Positions 1 to 9,481 are shown, counted from the first letter of the stretch. The stretch is DNA of 64,000 nucleotides from Scatomonas sp963928055 (GCA_963928055.1 CAWVDN010000001.1:434001-498000); one strand, 5' to 3'. Numbers and translations: made by a program. Notes: a model not told the origin generated them from the letters alone.

Positions 1-670
1 GGCAGCCTGCCGCCTCCGCGGCAGATACCTTCTCCGGAAAGCCCCCTGCCGCTCCGGTATCCTTGGTCACCAGATACCGGGCCTTTGTCTGCCGCAGCAT
101 GGCCAGGTTGATCTCATGGGAAAAAGGCCCCTGCATACAGATCAGATGCTTTCCCTGAAAGCCCAGTTCCGCGCAGCTCTTCACCACCTCCGGCAGAGGC
201 AGGACTCTGGCGAAGATCCGGTCCGCGTATTCCGGGACCCGCCGGAACGCCGGAAGCTCCTTGCTGCCGGTGGTAAGAAAGATATTGCCCTCTGTGCCGG
301 CCAGGTACTCCGCGGCGGCCTCCGGGCTGTCCACGTAGACCGCCTCCTCCTGTCCCGTAAGGGTGCTGCTCCGCAGCACTCTCAGATAGGTCCTTCCGGT
401 TTTTTCGCAGGCGGAACGGATGTTTTCCGTCACCGCCGACGCGTAGGGATGGGTGGCGTCGATGACCAGGGCATCCTCCCGGGCAAAAAGCTCCTCCATC
501 TCCCTTTCGTCCATCCGGCCTCCGGACACGGCAAGGCTGCCTCCCTCCTCCAGAAGACTCCGCCCGTATTCCGTGGCGGCGGAGGCAAGGGCAGGGATCC
601 CCAGTTCTTTTAAATATTCCGCGATCTTTCTTCCCTCCGCCGTGCCGGCAAAGAGCAGTACCTTATACAT
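1..670 (-). CDS. cobK: Precorrin-6A (cobalt-precorrin-6A) reductase, 3' end cut off by window edge
   Basis: Reduces the corrin ring precursor precorrin-6A (or its cobalt form) with NAD(P)H in cobalamin synthesis, in the cytoplasm. The frame opens with MYKVLLFAGTAEGRKIAEYL, the glycine-containing nucleotide-binding start of the CobK/CbiJ family, and carries the family stretch DATHPYA near residue 70 and LLTTGSKEL-like FLTTGSKEL near residue 130. It runs without a stop to base 1, so about 223 residues are visible and the C-terminus lies outside. The start ATG at 670 overlaps the end of cobJ by 8 bases, consistent with translational coupling. It is the last visible gene of the operon. Confidence 0.88.
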   Translation of the reverse strand, partial: MYKVLLFAGTAEGRKIAEYLKELGIPALASAATEYGRSLLEEGGSLAVSGGRMDEREMEELFAREDALVIDATHPYASAVTENIRSACEKTGRTYLRVLRSSTLTGQEEAVYVDSPEAAAEYLAGTEGNIFLTTGSKELPAFRRVPEYADRIFARVLPLPEVVKSCAELGFQGKHLICMQGPFSHEINLAMLRQTKARYLVTKDTGAAGGFPEKVSAAEAAGC

Positions 671-1394
671 TCCTGTATCCTCTGGGGGTCACCATTTTTC
701 CTGCCAGGGCTTTGGTCTGAGAGTTTCCGATAAAGACGGTGGTAAACATATCCACGGCGGTATCCCGCAGCTCTTTCAGAGTCATCACCCGGTATTCCTC
801 CCCCTCTCTTCCGATATTGGACACAATGCCGCAGACCGTGTCCTCATCTTTATAGTTCAGCATCAGATCACAGGCTTTGGCCAGATAATCATGGCGCTTT
901 TTGCTGGAGGGATTGTAGAGGCATACCACAAAATCCGCTTCCGCCGCCGCCAGCAGCCGCTTTTCGATCTTCTCCCAGGGGGTCAGAAGATCGCTTAAGC
1001 TGATCAGGCAGAAATCATGGATCAGAGGCGCTCCCAGCACCGCCGCCCCTCCTGTGGCCGCCGTCACTCCGGGGATAATGGAGAGTTCCACCTCCGGATA
1101 TTTTTCTCCCACTTCGTACATAAGACCAGCCATGCCGTAAACCCCGGCATCCCCGCTGCAGATCATGGAGACCACATGGCCCTTTTCCGCCTCCTCGAAG
1201 GCCAGCACACAGCGGTCCACCTCCTTGGTCATGGGGGTGGTCAGAAACCGTTTGTCCGGGAAGTGATCCTTTACCAGATCCACATACACCGTATAGCCGA
1301 TGATGGTATCGCTGTCTTTTAAGGCCTCCGCCGCCTCGATGGTCATTTTTTCGTAGGCTCCGGGGCCGATTCCGATTACATATATCTTACTCAA
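663..1394 (-). CDS. cobJ: Precorrin-3B C17-methyltransferase
   Basis: S-adenosylmethionine-dependent methylation at C17 with ring contraction in corrin synthesis (CbiH in the anaerobic route). The 243-residue protein has the tetrapyrrole methylase fold signature: IGIGPGAYEKMT at the N-terminus, SGDAGVYGMAGL near residue 80 and a C-terminal SNIGREGEEY segment. Length matches the family. Its ATG overlaps the cbiG stop by 4 bases (ATGA), and its 3' end overlaps cobK, so it sits tightly inside the cob operon. No disruption seen. Confidence 0.93.
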   Translation of the reverse strand: MSKIYVIGIGPGAYEKMTIEAAEALKDSDTIIGYTVYVDLVKDHFPDKRFLTTPMTKEVDRCVLAFEEAEKGHVVSMICSGDAGVYGMAGLMYEVGEKYPEVELSIIPGVTAATGGAAVLGAPLIHDFCLISLSDLLTPWEKIEKRLLAAAEADFVVCLYNPSSKKRHDYLAKACDLMLNYKDEDTVCGIVSNIGREGEEYRVMTLKELRDTAVDMFTTVFIGNSQTKALAGKMVTPRGYRNV

Positions 1395-2473
1395 AATTCT
1401 ACGCTCCTGTTCTCCAGGGCAACCGCGCAGGTCACGCCGTCGCCGCTGACTTTTCTGATGATCAAGGTACCGCAGCCCGCCAGAACCGCGCTGCGCTCAC
1501 AGACGTTGTCCACGCCGGTCACCTCCGACACAAAACCGGAGGAAGTAAACTCGCCGGAAACGGCGTTCAGTTCCTCTGCCGTAAAAGTCCGCAGAGGGAG
1601 TTCCCGGCTGCGGCAGAATTCCAGCAGTCCGGGCTCGTCTTTTTTCAGATCGATGGTGGCCGCCTGCAGCAGCGCTTCGGGATAAAGGCTGAAGCTGCGC
1701 AGGGTATCGTCCACCAGCTTTTCGATCTGCCTGGCGCTGACTCCCCTGCGGCAGCCGATACCGATGGTCAGGCACCGGGGGATCAGCCAAAGCGTATGGT
1801 CAAAATACGCTCTGGAATAGGAAGGGCTGATGTAAATCCCCAGGGACGTCTCTCTTTTCGCCTGTTCCCGGTAAAACTCCGCGCTCCAGGCCAGGCCCTC
1901 CGGAAGCTCTCCCTTCACAGGAAAATGGGTATAAAATCCCACCTGTTCTCCTGCCAGCAGCGCCGCGGAAACCTCCTTGGCATAGGTCATATTGGATATG
2001 ACCATGTTGTTTTTCTTTGCGTAAACATCCACGGCAAACTTCTGATTTACGTCTGTAGCCGTAGTCAGCACAGCCCGGCAGCCCAGCTCCCGCTCCATCC
2101 AGACAGCCATCTCGTTCGCGCCGCCGATATGGCCGGACAGAAGGGGAATGCAGTACTGGCCCTTTTCATCCAGTACCAGCACCGCGGGATCCACCCGCTT
2201 GTCCTTCACATAGGGCGCGATGGCGCGCACCGCGATCCCGGCAGCCCCCACAAAGATCAGACCGTCGCTGTCCTGAAACCGCTCTGCCGTCCAGCTCTGC
2301 AGTCCCTGCCGCAGCGCCCGGATCTCCGAATGAGCCTCCAGATCCAGTTTCTTTCCCTTGCAGTACCAGCGGACCTCTATTTCCTTTTCTCCGGAAACCG
2401 AGGAAAGGACCTTCCGGATCTTTTCGGAAAGTTCCATGCCCGCGTTTGTAAAACAGATCCCCGCAATTTTCAT
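1391..2473 (-). CDS. cbiG: Cobalt-precorrin-5A hydrolase CbiG
   Basis: Opens the delta-lactone of cobalt-precorrin-5A and releases acetaldehyde, a step specific to the anaerobic (early cobalt insertion) cobalamin pathway. The 360-residue protein has the N-terminal CbiG domain with GLIFVGAAGIAVRAIAPY around residue 75 and SGHIGGANEMA near residue 115, followed by the C-terminal CbiG domain starting at IGIGCRRGVSARQIE near residue 240. It lies 18 bases after the cobM stop and overlaps cobJ by 4 bases. Its presence, with cbiD, fixes the route as the anaerobic one. Confidence 0.93.
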   Translation of the reverse strand: MKIAGICFTNAGMELSEKIRKVLSSVSGEKEIEVRWYCKGKKLDLEAHSEIRALRQGLQSWTAERFQDSDGLIFVGAAGIAVRAIAPYVKDKRVDPAVLVLDEKGQYCIPLLSGHIGGANEMAVWMERELGCRAVLTTATDVNQKFAVDVYAKKNNMVISNMTYAKEVSAALLAGEQVGFYTHFPVKGELPEGLAWSAEFYREQAKRETSLGIYISPSYSRAYFDHTLWLIPRCLTIGIGCRRGVSARQIEKLVDDTLRSFSLYPEALLQAATIDLKKDEPGLLEFCRSRELPLRTFTAEELNAVSGEFTSSGFVSEVTGVDNVCERSAVLAGCGTLIIRKVSGDGVTCAVALENRSVEF

Positions 2474-2491
2474 TCCTACACCCCTTGTTTG

Positions 2492-3256
2492 TCAGTCTTG
2501 CGCCCTGCCCTGCCGGAATTCCGTGGTGAATTCCGGATGATACAGCTTGGATCGGTCGTAATGGCTGTGCGTCACCGCCTCGCCGATGATCATCAGGGCT
2601 GTCTTTGTGATATTTTCTCTTTTTGCCGTTTCCGCCAGCGTGCCCACGGTGCAGACACAGGCCTTCTCATCCTCCCAGGTAGCTTTGTACACAATGGCTG
2701 CCGGAGTGTCCGCCTGATAGCCCCCCGCTATCAGCCGCCGGCTCAGTTCCTCCAGCATACCGGTACTCAGAAAAACGACCATGGTGGCCTGGTGGGCGGC
2801 GAAGGATTCAATGCTCTCCTTCTCCGGCACCGGTGTCCTTCCCGCCATACGGGTAATGATCACGCTCTGGGAAACCTCCGGCAGAGTATATTCCAGGTTC
2901 AGAGCGGAAGCCGCTCCGCAGAAAGAGCTGACTCCGGGACAGTAATCGTAAGCGATCCCTTTCTGGTCCAGCACGTCCATCTGCTCCCGGATGGCTCCGT
3001 AGAGACAGGGATCTCCGGTGTGGAGCCGCACGGTGGTCAGTTCCTGACGCTCCGCCTCCTCCATCACTTCCAGGACCTCCTCCAGGGTCATCTTCGCGGA
3101 ATTGTAAACTTTACATCCTTCTTTTTTATAATCCAGCAGCTGCGGGTTCACCAGAGAACCGGCGTAGATGATCACATCCGCCTCCTCCAGAAATTTCTTC
3201 CCCCGCAGGGTGATCAGATCCGGGGCTCCCGCCCCTGCGCCTACAAAATGTATCAT
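2492..3256 (-). CDS. cobM: Precorrin-4 C11-methyltransferase
   Basis: Methylates C11 of (cobalt-)precorrin-4 using S-adenosylmethionine (CbiF in the anaerobic pathway). The 254-residue product shows the methylase start VGAGAGAPDLITLRG, LHTGDPCLYGAIREQ near residue 80 and PGVSSFCGAASAL near residue 105. Full length for the family and intact. Its ATG overlaps the 3' end of cobI by 4 bases. Member of the cob operon between cobI and cbiG. Confidence 0.93.
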   Translation of the reverse strand: MIHFVGAGAGAPDLITLRGKKFLEEADVIIYAGSLVNPQLLDYKKEGCKVYNSAKMTLEEVLEVMEEAERQELTTVRLHTGDPCLYGAIREQMDVLDQKGIAYDYCPGVSSFCGAASALNLEYTLPEVSQSVIITRMAGRTPVPEKESIESFAAHQATMVVFLSTGMLEELSRRLIAGGYQADTPAAIVYKATWEDEKACVCTVGTLAETAKRENITKTALMIIGEAVTHSHYDRSKLYHPEFTTEFRQGRAQD

Positions 3257-3942
3257 GACTTCTCCTTTACGATGATCAAAGAATAATATCCGGCATCCTC
3301 CGGGATCTCCTCCGGGGAACCGTAAATTTTTTCATTTTCCATGCCGCAGTTTTCGATCATGGAAGCGGGAAGCTTCTGCTCCAGCAGGGTCTTTTTCACT
3401 TCCGCCATCTTCTTTCCCGCCTTCATCAGCACCTTGGTGCCGGGAAGCTGCAGAGCCTCCTGGATCTGATAGGAGGCCGGGATCACATGGAGCGGCTCCG
3501 CCTTCTCTACCAGACTGTCATTCAGCCGGGCCGCTACCGCGCAGAAAGAGGTAATGCCGCTGATGATCTCTGTGTCATAGCCGGCCGCCTGGATTCTTTA
3601 TGTACATAGATATACGTGGAATACACCGTGGGATCTCCCAGTGTGGGGGAAGGCCACCTGCAGGCCTTTATCCAGATATTCCATGATCGCCGCGGCTCCC
3701 GTCTCATGGGAAGCCTCCAGCTTTTCCGGATCCTTGGTCATGGGCATATCCACCGCCAGCAGTTCTTTCTCCGCGATTTCCGGATACGCTCCCTCCACGA
3801 TTTTATAAGCCACGGTTTCCCGGGGATCTTTCCCCGGCAGGGCGATCACCTGGCTTTCCCGGATCACCCGCAGGGCTTTCAGGGTCAGCAGCTCCGGATC
3901 TCCGGGGCCGATGCCCACTCCGTACAGTTTTCCTTTCATCAT
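3253..3942 (-). pseudogene. cobI: Precorrin-2 C20-methyltransferase, split by two single-base indels
   Basis: Would methylate C20 of (cobalt-)precorrin-2 (CbiL type). The first 100 residues read MMKGKLYGVGIGPGDPELLT and continue well, but the frame is lost at a run of five C on the coding strand (3645-3649), where one base too many breaks the expected VAFPTLGDPTVYSTYIYVHK. A second, compensating shift near 3597 (one A too few) restores the frame for IQAAGYDTEIISGITSFCA and the family-typical C-terminus to 3253. The two shifts cancel, the codons between them still make sense, and the neighbours are intact, so either sequencing error or a very recent lesion. Reconstructed length is about 229 residues, normal for CbiL. 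Confidence 0.85.
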
Positions 3943-5132
3943 TCTGTCCTCACTTTTTGTTCATTGATCTTCCGGATCAGTTCCGGCACTGTTTCGGTTT
4001 CTCCCAGCTTGCCCCGGACCGAGGAAAACAGAATGGCTCCCGTTTTCACGCTGCCCTTTGTCCTCTGGTCCAGATAGAACTGCACCCGGCCGCACACCTC
4101 ATTCATGGTATCCTTCAGAAGCCTTTCTCCGGCGGCTGCCAGCAGATCCAGGGCCTCTTCGGTGGTTCCGGTTTTCAGGATCCCGGACACAAGGGAAGAG
4201 TCCCCACCGGCCCGGAAAGCCGCGGCAGCCATAAGCTCCGCCCTGGCGTCCGCGTTCCGGGAATGGGTGTTCATGATCCCTCCGGAAACTTTTATAAATT
4301 TTCCGATGTGGGCAATAAAAAGGATCCCCCGGATTCCCAGTTCCTCCGCCAGATCCAGGGTCTCTCCCACGTAATTGCTGCATTTCATCTCAAAGCGGAG
4401 ATCCAGCCCCGGCATTTCCCCCGCAAAGGCTTCCCCGTAATTTCCCGGAGTGACCACCAGGTATTCCGCCCCGGCGGCGGCCAGCATCCGCATCTCCGCC
4501 TCAATGCTGCGGACCAGAGCCTCCTCGCTCATGGGCATGACGATGCCGCTGGTGCCCAGCACAGAAAGTCCTCCCTGGATCCCCAGCCGGGGATTGAAGG
4601 TCTTCGCGGCGATCTCCCGGCCGCCGGGAATGGAGATGATCACCTCCATGCCGCCGGGATAGCCATGCTGCCGGCAGATTTCCTCCACCTCCCGGCGGAT
4701 CATCTCCCGGGGAGTGCTGTTGATGGCGGCGTTTCCCACCGGCTGGTTCAGTCCGGGCCTGGTAACCCGTCCCACGCCTTCGCCGCCGTCGATCCGGATT
4801 CCCGGCTCTTCTCTGCGGCTGACTTCCGCGAAAACAAGAAGGCCATGGGTAGCGTCCGGATCATCTCCTCCGTCCTTGCGGACGGCGCAACGGACTTTTT
4901 CCCTCTGCCCGCCGTTTTCCGGGATCCTCTCCGTGTTTTCGATCAGCAGGTGCAGCAGGATGCCTTTCGGCGTCTTCAGGGCTGTCTCCTCCACCTCCCG
5001 GCCGGAAAGCAGCATCTCTGCCGCCGCCTTGGCGGCAGCCGCCGCGCAGGATCCGGTGGTATAGCCGCACCGCAGTTTTTTATGGCCCTTCAGCACATAC
5101 ATCTCCTCCAGGCCGGTTTTATGTTCTGTCAT
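3939..5132 (-). CDS. cbiD: Cobalt-precorrin-5B C1-methyltransferase CbiD
   Basis: Methylates C1 of cobalt-precorrin-5B, an anaerobic-pathway step. The protein has the CbiD hallmark LRCGYTTGSCAAAAAKAA near its N-terminus and the later VVTPGNYGEAFA and FIAHIGKFIKVSGGIMNTHS segments. I place the start at 5132 (MTEHKTG) because AGAGGA sits 6 bases upstream; a start at 5171 is open but has no site. That gives 397 residues. The stop overlaps the cobI start. Intact, although the genes on both sides are frameshifted. Confidence 0.93.
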   Translation of the reverse strand: MTEHKTGLEEMYVLKGHKKLRCGYTTGSCAAAAAKAAAEMLLSGREVEETALKTPKGILLHLLIENTERIPENGGQREKVRCAVRKDGGDDPDATHGLLVFAEVSRREEPGIRIDGGEGVGRVTRPGLNQPVGNAAINSTPREMIRREVEEICRQHGYPGGMEVIISIPGGREIAAKTFNPRLGIQGGLSVLGTSGIVMPMSEEALVRSIEAEMRMLAAAGAEYLVVTPGNYGEAFAGEMPGLDLRFEMKCSNYVGETLDLAEELGIRGILFIAHIGKFIKVSGGIMNTHSRNADARAELMAAAAFRAGGDSSLVSGILKTGTTEEALDLLAAAGERLLKDTMNEVCGRVQFYLDQRTKGSVKTGAILFSSVRGKLGETETVPELIRKINEQKVRTE

Positions 5133-5157
5133 TTCTGTTCCTCTTCCCGGACCGTAC

Positions 5158-6042
5158 CTACTGCCGGACAAAGGCTTCCAGTCTCCGCTGTCCCCGCATG
5201 AGTTCCGCTCCCAGCCTCTGATCTCCCGGAAAAACTTCCCGGAAAGCCCGGAATTCCTCCTGGATCCCGGAGCCGTGGCCTACCATAAAGGCTCCCGCGT
5301 CGCTGCCCAGAGCCATGGAAACTCCCAGAGCTCTGGCTGCTCTCAGCTGCTTTTTGCTCCTGTCCCAGATCCGGTTCAGGATCCGGTCCGAATACCTGCC
5401 GCAGCCTATGAGATTCTTTACCGTCACCACCGTGGGCACCCACAGGGTGCCGCATTCCGCCAGGACCTTCAGACTCTGCTCATCCTGAAAATTCCCGTGT
5501 TCCAGGGAATCCACGCCGCAGGCCGCGGCGATCTCACAGGACCTTGCCCCGTTGGTATGGCTCATGACCAGAAATCCTTCCTCATGGGCGATATGGACCA
5601 TCTCCAGAACTTCCTCCTCCTTCAGGGCTTTCCCCGTCAGGGTGTGATCCGTCCGGAAATCCCATGATCCCGGTGGTCATGATCTTGATAAAATCCGCCC
5701 CCTGGCGCTTCCGTTCCTTAACCAGGGCAGCAAACTCCTTCATATCTTCAATGGTTCTCCCGCCACCCGGCCGTAATGCCCCTTTTTAAACAGAGCCGCT
5801 CCCGGCGTCAGGTAGGGTGATCCCCGTATTCCGGCGCCAGCTTCCTGGCCAGAAAAGACGCTCCAAAATGGTCTCCTCCGTCCCCGGACAAAGCGAATCC
5901 CTCTTTTCCGGTATTCTTCCAGATGGGCCCGGACAGCGGTTTCATCCGGCCCGTTTTTATGCAGCTCCACGGTCCGGTGATAGTCCCTGCCGTCCATAAA
6001 AATATGGGCGTGGCCTTCCCCCGGCACAAATGTCTCAGCCAT
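5158..6042 (-). pseudogene. Metal-dependent amidohydrolase inside the cobalamin operon, frameshifted
   Basis: Amidohydrolase-superfamily protein of the imidazolonepropionase-like type. Metal-site motifs are recognisable when frames are joined: GHAHIFMDG near the start, the lysine of FIKIMTTG, SHTNGA, SLEHGNF and ALGSDAGAF. About five one-base shifts (near 5660, 5770, 5827, 5835 and 5897) break it; nearly all fall in short G or C runs and the joined codons are conserved. The start at 6042 overlaps the stop of cobC by 8 bases. The reconstructed protein is about 294 residues, short for the family. The C-terminal 147 residues (5158-5601) are uninterrupted. The substrate is unknown; its position between cobC and cbiD suggests corrinoid or lower-ligand chemistry, which is inference only. 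Confidence 0.7.
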
Positions 6043-6646
6043 GAAAGCCACCCCCGGACGATCTTTCCGTCCACGATCAGCTGTCTGCTGCCCCGCAGAA
6101 ACGCCTGGGGATCCAGACGCACCCGGTATCCCTCCGCGTTTTCCACGTGCCAGCTGTAATAATCCTGATGAGGGAAGCCGTAAGCTTCCAGGATACTCAT
6201 GATGGTGCCCCCGTGGACGATCAGGGCCGCCTCTCTCCACTGGTTTTCGCAGGCCTCGCGCACCACCTGATCCAGGCCGGCAATGCAGCGTTCCTGAAAC
6301 TCCCGCCGGCTTTCGCTCCGGGAAAAGCCAGGGTACCGCCGCTGTCCACCCACATCTGATAGTCCGGATTGCGCTTAATTCCTGATAATTTTTATTCTCA
6401 AATTCACCGAAATCGCACTCGGCGAATTCGGTCCACCACCGTGATCTCCCGTCCGGGATACAGGATCTCCGCCGTTTCCAGACATCTCCTTCTGGGGCTG
6501 GCGTAGACCCGGTCCACAGGACCCGGATCGTATTTTCGCAGATCCGCGGCTTCCTCCGGAAGCAGAGGCTCGTCTGTGGTGCCGATGTACCGCCCCTGTG
6601 TATTTCCGTAAGTCCTGCCGTGGCGTATCATGTACAGCTTCAGCAT
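6035..6646 (-). pseudogene. cobC: Histidine phosphatase, CobC/alpha-ribazole phosphatase type, frameshifted
   Basis: Histidine phosphatase that would remove phosphate from alpha-ribazole phosphate or cobalamin phosphate in lower-ligand assembly. The N-terminus has the catalytic LYMIRHGRTYGNTQGRYIG (RHG motif, residues 8-10) and the C-terminal half has LIVHGGTIMSIL, the second catalytic histidine. Frame breaks occur near 6418, 6375, 6320 and 6068, each a single base; between them the reading gives ECDFGEFENKNYQEL and DYQMWVDSGG, typical of the family. Reconstructed length about 203 residues. The stop overlaps the start of the amidohydrolase. Confidence 0.78.
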
Positions 6647-6671
6647 CTGCTTTTTCTCCTTCCGGACCTCT

Positions 6672-7061
6672 TTACGCGTCCTTCTTTTTAATAGCCGTGG
6701 CGATCCCGCAGACCACCCGGTAAACCTCCTGGGAATAAGCCGCCAGCTTCTCGCAGGTCCGGCCCACTGCTTCCCGGTATTTCCGGTCGAAAGGATCTAC
6801 CGGCACTATGCGTAGCCCAGCTCATTGGATACGATGATGATCTCCGGGTTTTTCTCGATGATCTCCTCCGCCAGGCCCCTCTACGGTCCTTCCTTCCTGC
6901 AGCTCTCTTTTGATAAAGTCGTGAAAGTGCACCATGCCGCTGCAGGAAAAGATCTCGCTGCGGCGGCAGTGACAGCCGTCCAGCCATTCTTCCACATGGC
7001 TGAAATGTTCTTTTGCAAAATGAAATTTGCCCTGAAAGGCTCCGCCGATCACTAGTTTCAT
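6672..7061 (-). pseudogene. Second, short CobU-like nucleotide-binding protein, frameshifted
   Basis: Short paralogue of adenosylcobinamide kinase/guanylyltransferase. It starts MKLVIGGAFQGKFHFAK with a P-loop GGAFQGK and, after correcting one extra G near 6882 and one missing G near 6810, reads VEGLAEEIIEK and NELGYGIVPVDPFDR, the CobU motif near the C-terminus. About 130 residues, shorter than CobU (about 180). It follows cobS by 1 base and precedes cobC. Its role next to a full cobU is unclear; a guanylyltransferase or kinase function is plausible but not shown. Confidence 0.7.
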
Positions 7062-7062
7062 C

Positions 7063-7830
7063 CTATTTCTCCCCGCAATCTTATTTCCTGTGACAACCGC
7101 CAGCACCATAGCCAGCTCACAGACACATACATAAAATCCGGCCAGATCTCCGGTGATCCCCCCGAAGTATTTCATGGCCATATGATGGTAAAAAGCAAAA
7201 CACAAGACCGCCGCCGCCAGAAGAAGCAGGCCGGACAGCGGGTCCAGCAGCACCGCCCCTGCGGCCAGCAGCGCCAGATACAGGATCAGCACCCCGTTTA
7301 CTTTCCGTTTCAGAGAATTCCTGCCGAAGGCCGCCGCCGTTCCCTTTGGGTTGGCGTTGGGAAAATTCTCCACAGACAGCGCGGAAAACGTCCTGGACAC
7401 GCAGAACCCCAGGCAGAGGACCGGCAGCACCGGGCGTCCACCTCCCCGGCAGCTCCCAGATACAGGACCATATAGCTTGCGCCGCAGATCACCGCGAAGG
7501 CTCCGCGTGGGAATCCTTCAGGATCTCCAGCCGGCGCTCCCGCTCCCTCCAGGAGCTCATGGCGTCGGAGGTATCCAGAAAGCCATCCAGATGAATGCCG
7601 CCGGTCACCAGCACCGGGATCAGCACAAAGCCGGCGCTGCGCAGCAGCAGATGAAAGCCCAGGAATTCAGCCAGATAAAACCATCCGAATTCCAGAGCCC
7701 CACAGCCAGCCCTACCAGGGAAAAAAGCACATGGAGTACTTCATGTTCTCTTTGGTCCAGTCCGCCCTGGCATGGGGATCTTGGAGTACATGGAGAAGGC
7801 CACCACAAAGCTGTTGATCAGGCTCTTCAT
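7063..7830 (-). pseudogene. cobS: Adenosylcobinamide-GDP ribazoletransferase (cobalamin synthase), frameshifted
   Basis: Integral membrane enzyme that joins adenosylcobinamide-GDP with alpha-ribazole. It starts MKSLINSFVVAFSMYSKIPMP, typical for CobS, and holds the signature VTGGIHLDGFLDTSDAMSSW near residue 85, followed by several hydrophobic segments. At least five one-base shifts are needed (around 7773, 7720, 7690, 7510 and 7430, plus one just before the stop). The start overlaps the cobU stop as ATGA. Reconstructed length about 255 residues, normal for CobS. Confidence 0.8.
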
Positions 7831-8355
7831 GACGTCCCTCCTCCTTTCACCGGAATGGGGATCCCATATACCACTTCCGTTACACAGTCCGCCCAGCGGG
7901 CCATTTCCTGGTTGATGGTGCCCAGATATTCCTGATACACTCTGGTGGAGCTGTCGTATTCCGCCCCGTCGGAGAAGATCTCGTTGGTGACGATCACCAG
8001 ATTGGCGGAGATCTCCTTCAGGTCTCCAGACGCCCCGGAGGACCGCCTCCACCGTGTGGAGCCTGGCTCCCTCCGGCCGGAACATCTCGTTGGCCACCAG
8101 ATTGGACATACATTCCAGCAAAAATATTGGATCCCTGGGGAAACTCCTTTTCCCCAGGGCCGTATAGCATTCTATGGTCTCAAACTCCTTTTGCGCCCGC
8201 ATGGCGCGGTGCCGCCGGATCCGCTGAAAACTCTCGTCGTCATAGGGATACATGGTGGCCACGTAGACTCTGCGCCCGGGGCCGAGCTTCAGGATCCGGT
8301 CTTCCGCGTAGCGGGATTTTCCGCTGCCGGAACCGCCTGTAATCAAATGCAGCAT
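7827..8355 (-). pseudogene. cobU: Adenosylcobinamide kinase / adenosylcobinamide-phosphate guanylyltransferase, frameshifted
   Basis: Phosphorylates adenosylcobinamide and then transfers GMP to it. The N-terminal 110 residues are clean: MLHLITGGSGSGKSRYAED (P-loop GGSGSGKS), VYVATMYPYDDE and RIRRHRAMR, all CobU motifs. The frame is lost near 8035 and again before the C-terminus, which reads NQEMARWADCVTEVVYGIPIP once corrected. ATGA overlap with cobS downstream and a 16-base gap from cobT upstream. Reconstructed length about 176 residues. Confidence 0.82.
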
Positions 8356-8371
8356 GGTTTTTACTCCTAAC

Positions 8372-9417
8372 TCAGGGGACATACGTCTCGATGTCGTTTT
8401 CCTCAAAGGTGGCCATCCTGTTGTACACCTCCAGGCCCATATCCAGCAGCGGGAACAGCATAATGGCTCGCTTCCCTCTCCCAGACACATATCGCAGGTC
8501 AGGAAAGCCCTTTTTCCGATGGAGGCCAGCAGCAGTTCCGCCGCGGGTTCCCTGGAAACATGGGAAGCCATCATATAATCCGCCGCCTGAGGGCAGATGC
8601 GCATGGCCGTCAGCGCGGCCACACAGGATATAAAGCCGTCGATGACCACCGGCATATGCAGTGCCGCGCCTCCCAGAAACACGCCTGCCATACCGGCGAT
8701 GTCGAACCCGCCGATCTTTGCCAGCACATCCACCGGATCCTCCGGATCCGGCTGATTGACCCGGATCGCTTTTTTGATGGCCTGGATCTTCCGGGCCAGC
8801 CCTTCACTGGAAAGCCCCGCTCCTCTTCCGGTAAGCTCCTCCACAGGCTTTCCCAGAAATACCGAGGCCATGGCGCTGCTGGTGGTGGTGTTTCCAATCC
8901 CCATCTCACCGGTAGCCAGGATCCGATAGCCCTCTTCTTTTTTTCTCCGCGGCCAGGCGGATCCCTGTCTCCAGAGCTTTCACGGCCTGTTCCCGGCTCA
9001 TGGCCGGTCCCTTGGTCATGTTGTTGGTCCCGTAAGCGATCTTGCAGTTTCGTATGTTGGTATCACGGTAGATCCCCATATCCACCGGAAAAAATGTCCG
9101 CTCCAGTTTTCCGGCAGAGGATCCCGGCCGTTAGCCTTTTCCTGCAGAAAATTTTCCGCCACCTGGGCGGTGACTTCCTGGCCTGTCTGGGTAACTCCTT
9201 CCTCCACAACGCCGTTATCGGCGCAGAGCACCAGAAGAGCCTTTTTTTCCTATGTCCACCTGGGGACTGCCTGTATGCCGGCCATCTGGACCACTGCCTG
9301 CTCCAGTTTGCCGAGGCTTCTTAAGGGTTTCGCGATGGAATCCCAGTGCTGCCATGCCGCATCCATGGCCGCCTGGTCCAGAGGAACAATATCCGCGACT
9401 GTTTTCTCCAGTAACAT
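8372..9417 (-). pseudogene. cobT: Nicotinate-nucleotide-dimethylbenzimidazole phosphoribosyltransferase, frameshifted
   Basis: Activates the lower-ligand base to alpha-ribazole phosphate. First gene of the operon, starting at 9417 after AAAGGA. Family motifs are spread over several frames: LDSIAKPLGSLG-like WDSIAKPLRSLGKLE near the N-terminus, LCADNGVVEEGVTQTG, MGIGNTTTSSAM, and GFISCVAALTA towards the C-terminus. Single-base shifts occur near 9250, 9120, 8945 and 8438; with them corrected the protein is about 348 residues and ends DIETYVP at 8372, normal for CobT. Main stretch 8450-8904 is clean. Confidence 0.85.
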
Positions 9418-9481
9418 GTCATTCGTCCTTTCCGTCCGCACATTTGCCTGCGGCGCTTCCGCGCCCCAGTACACCTCTGCT

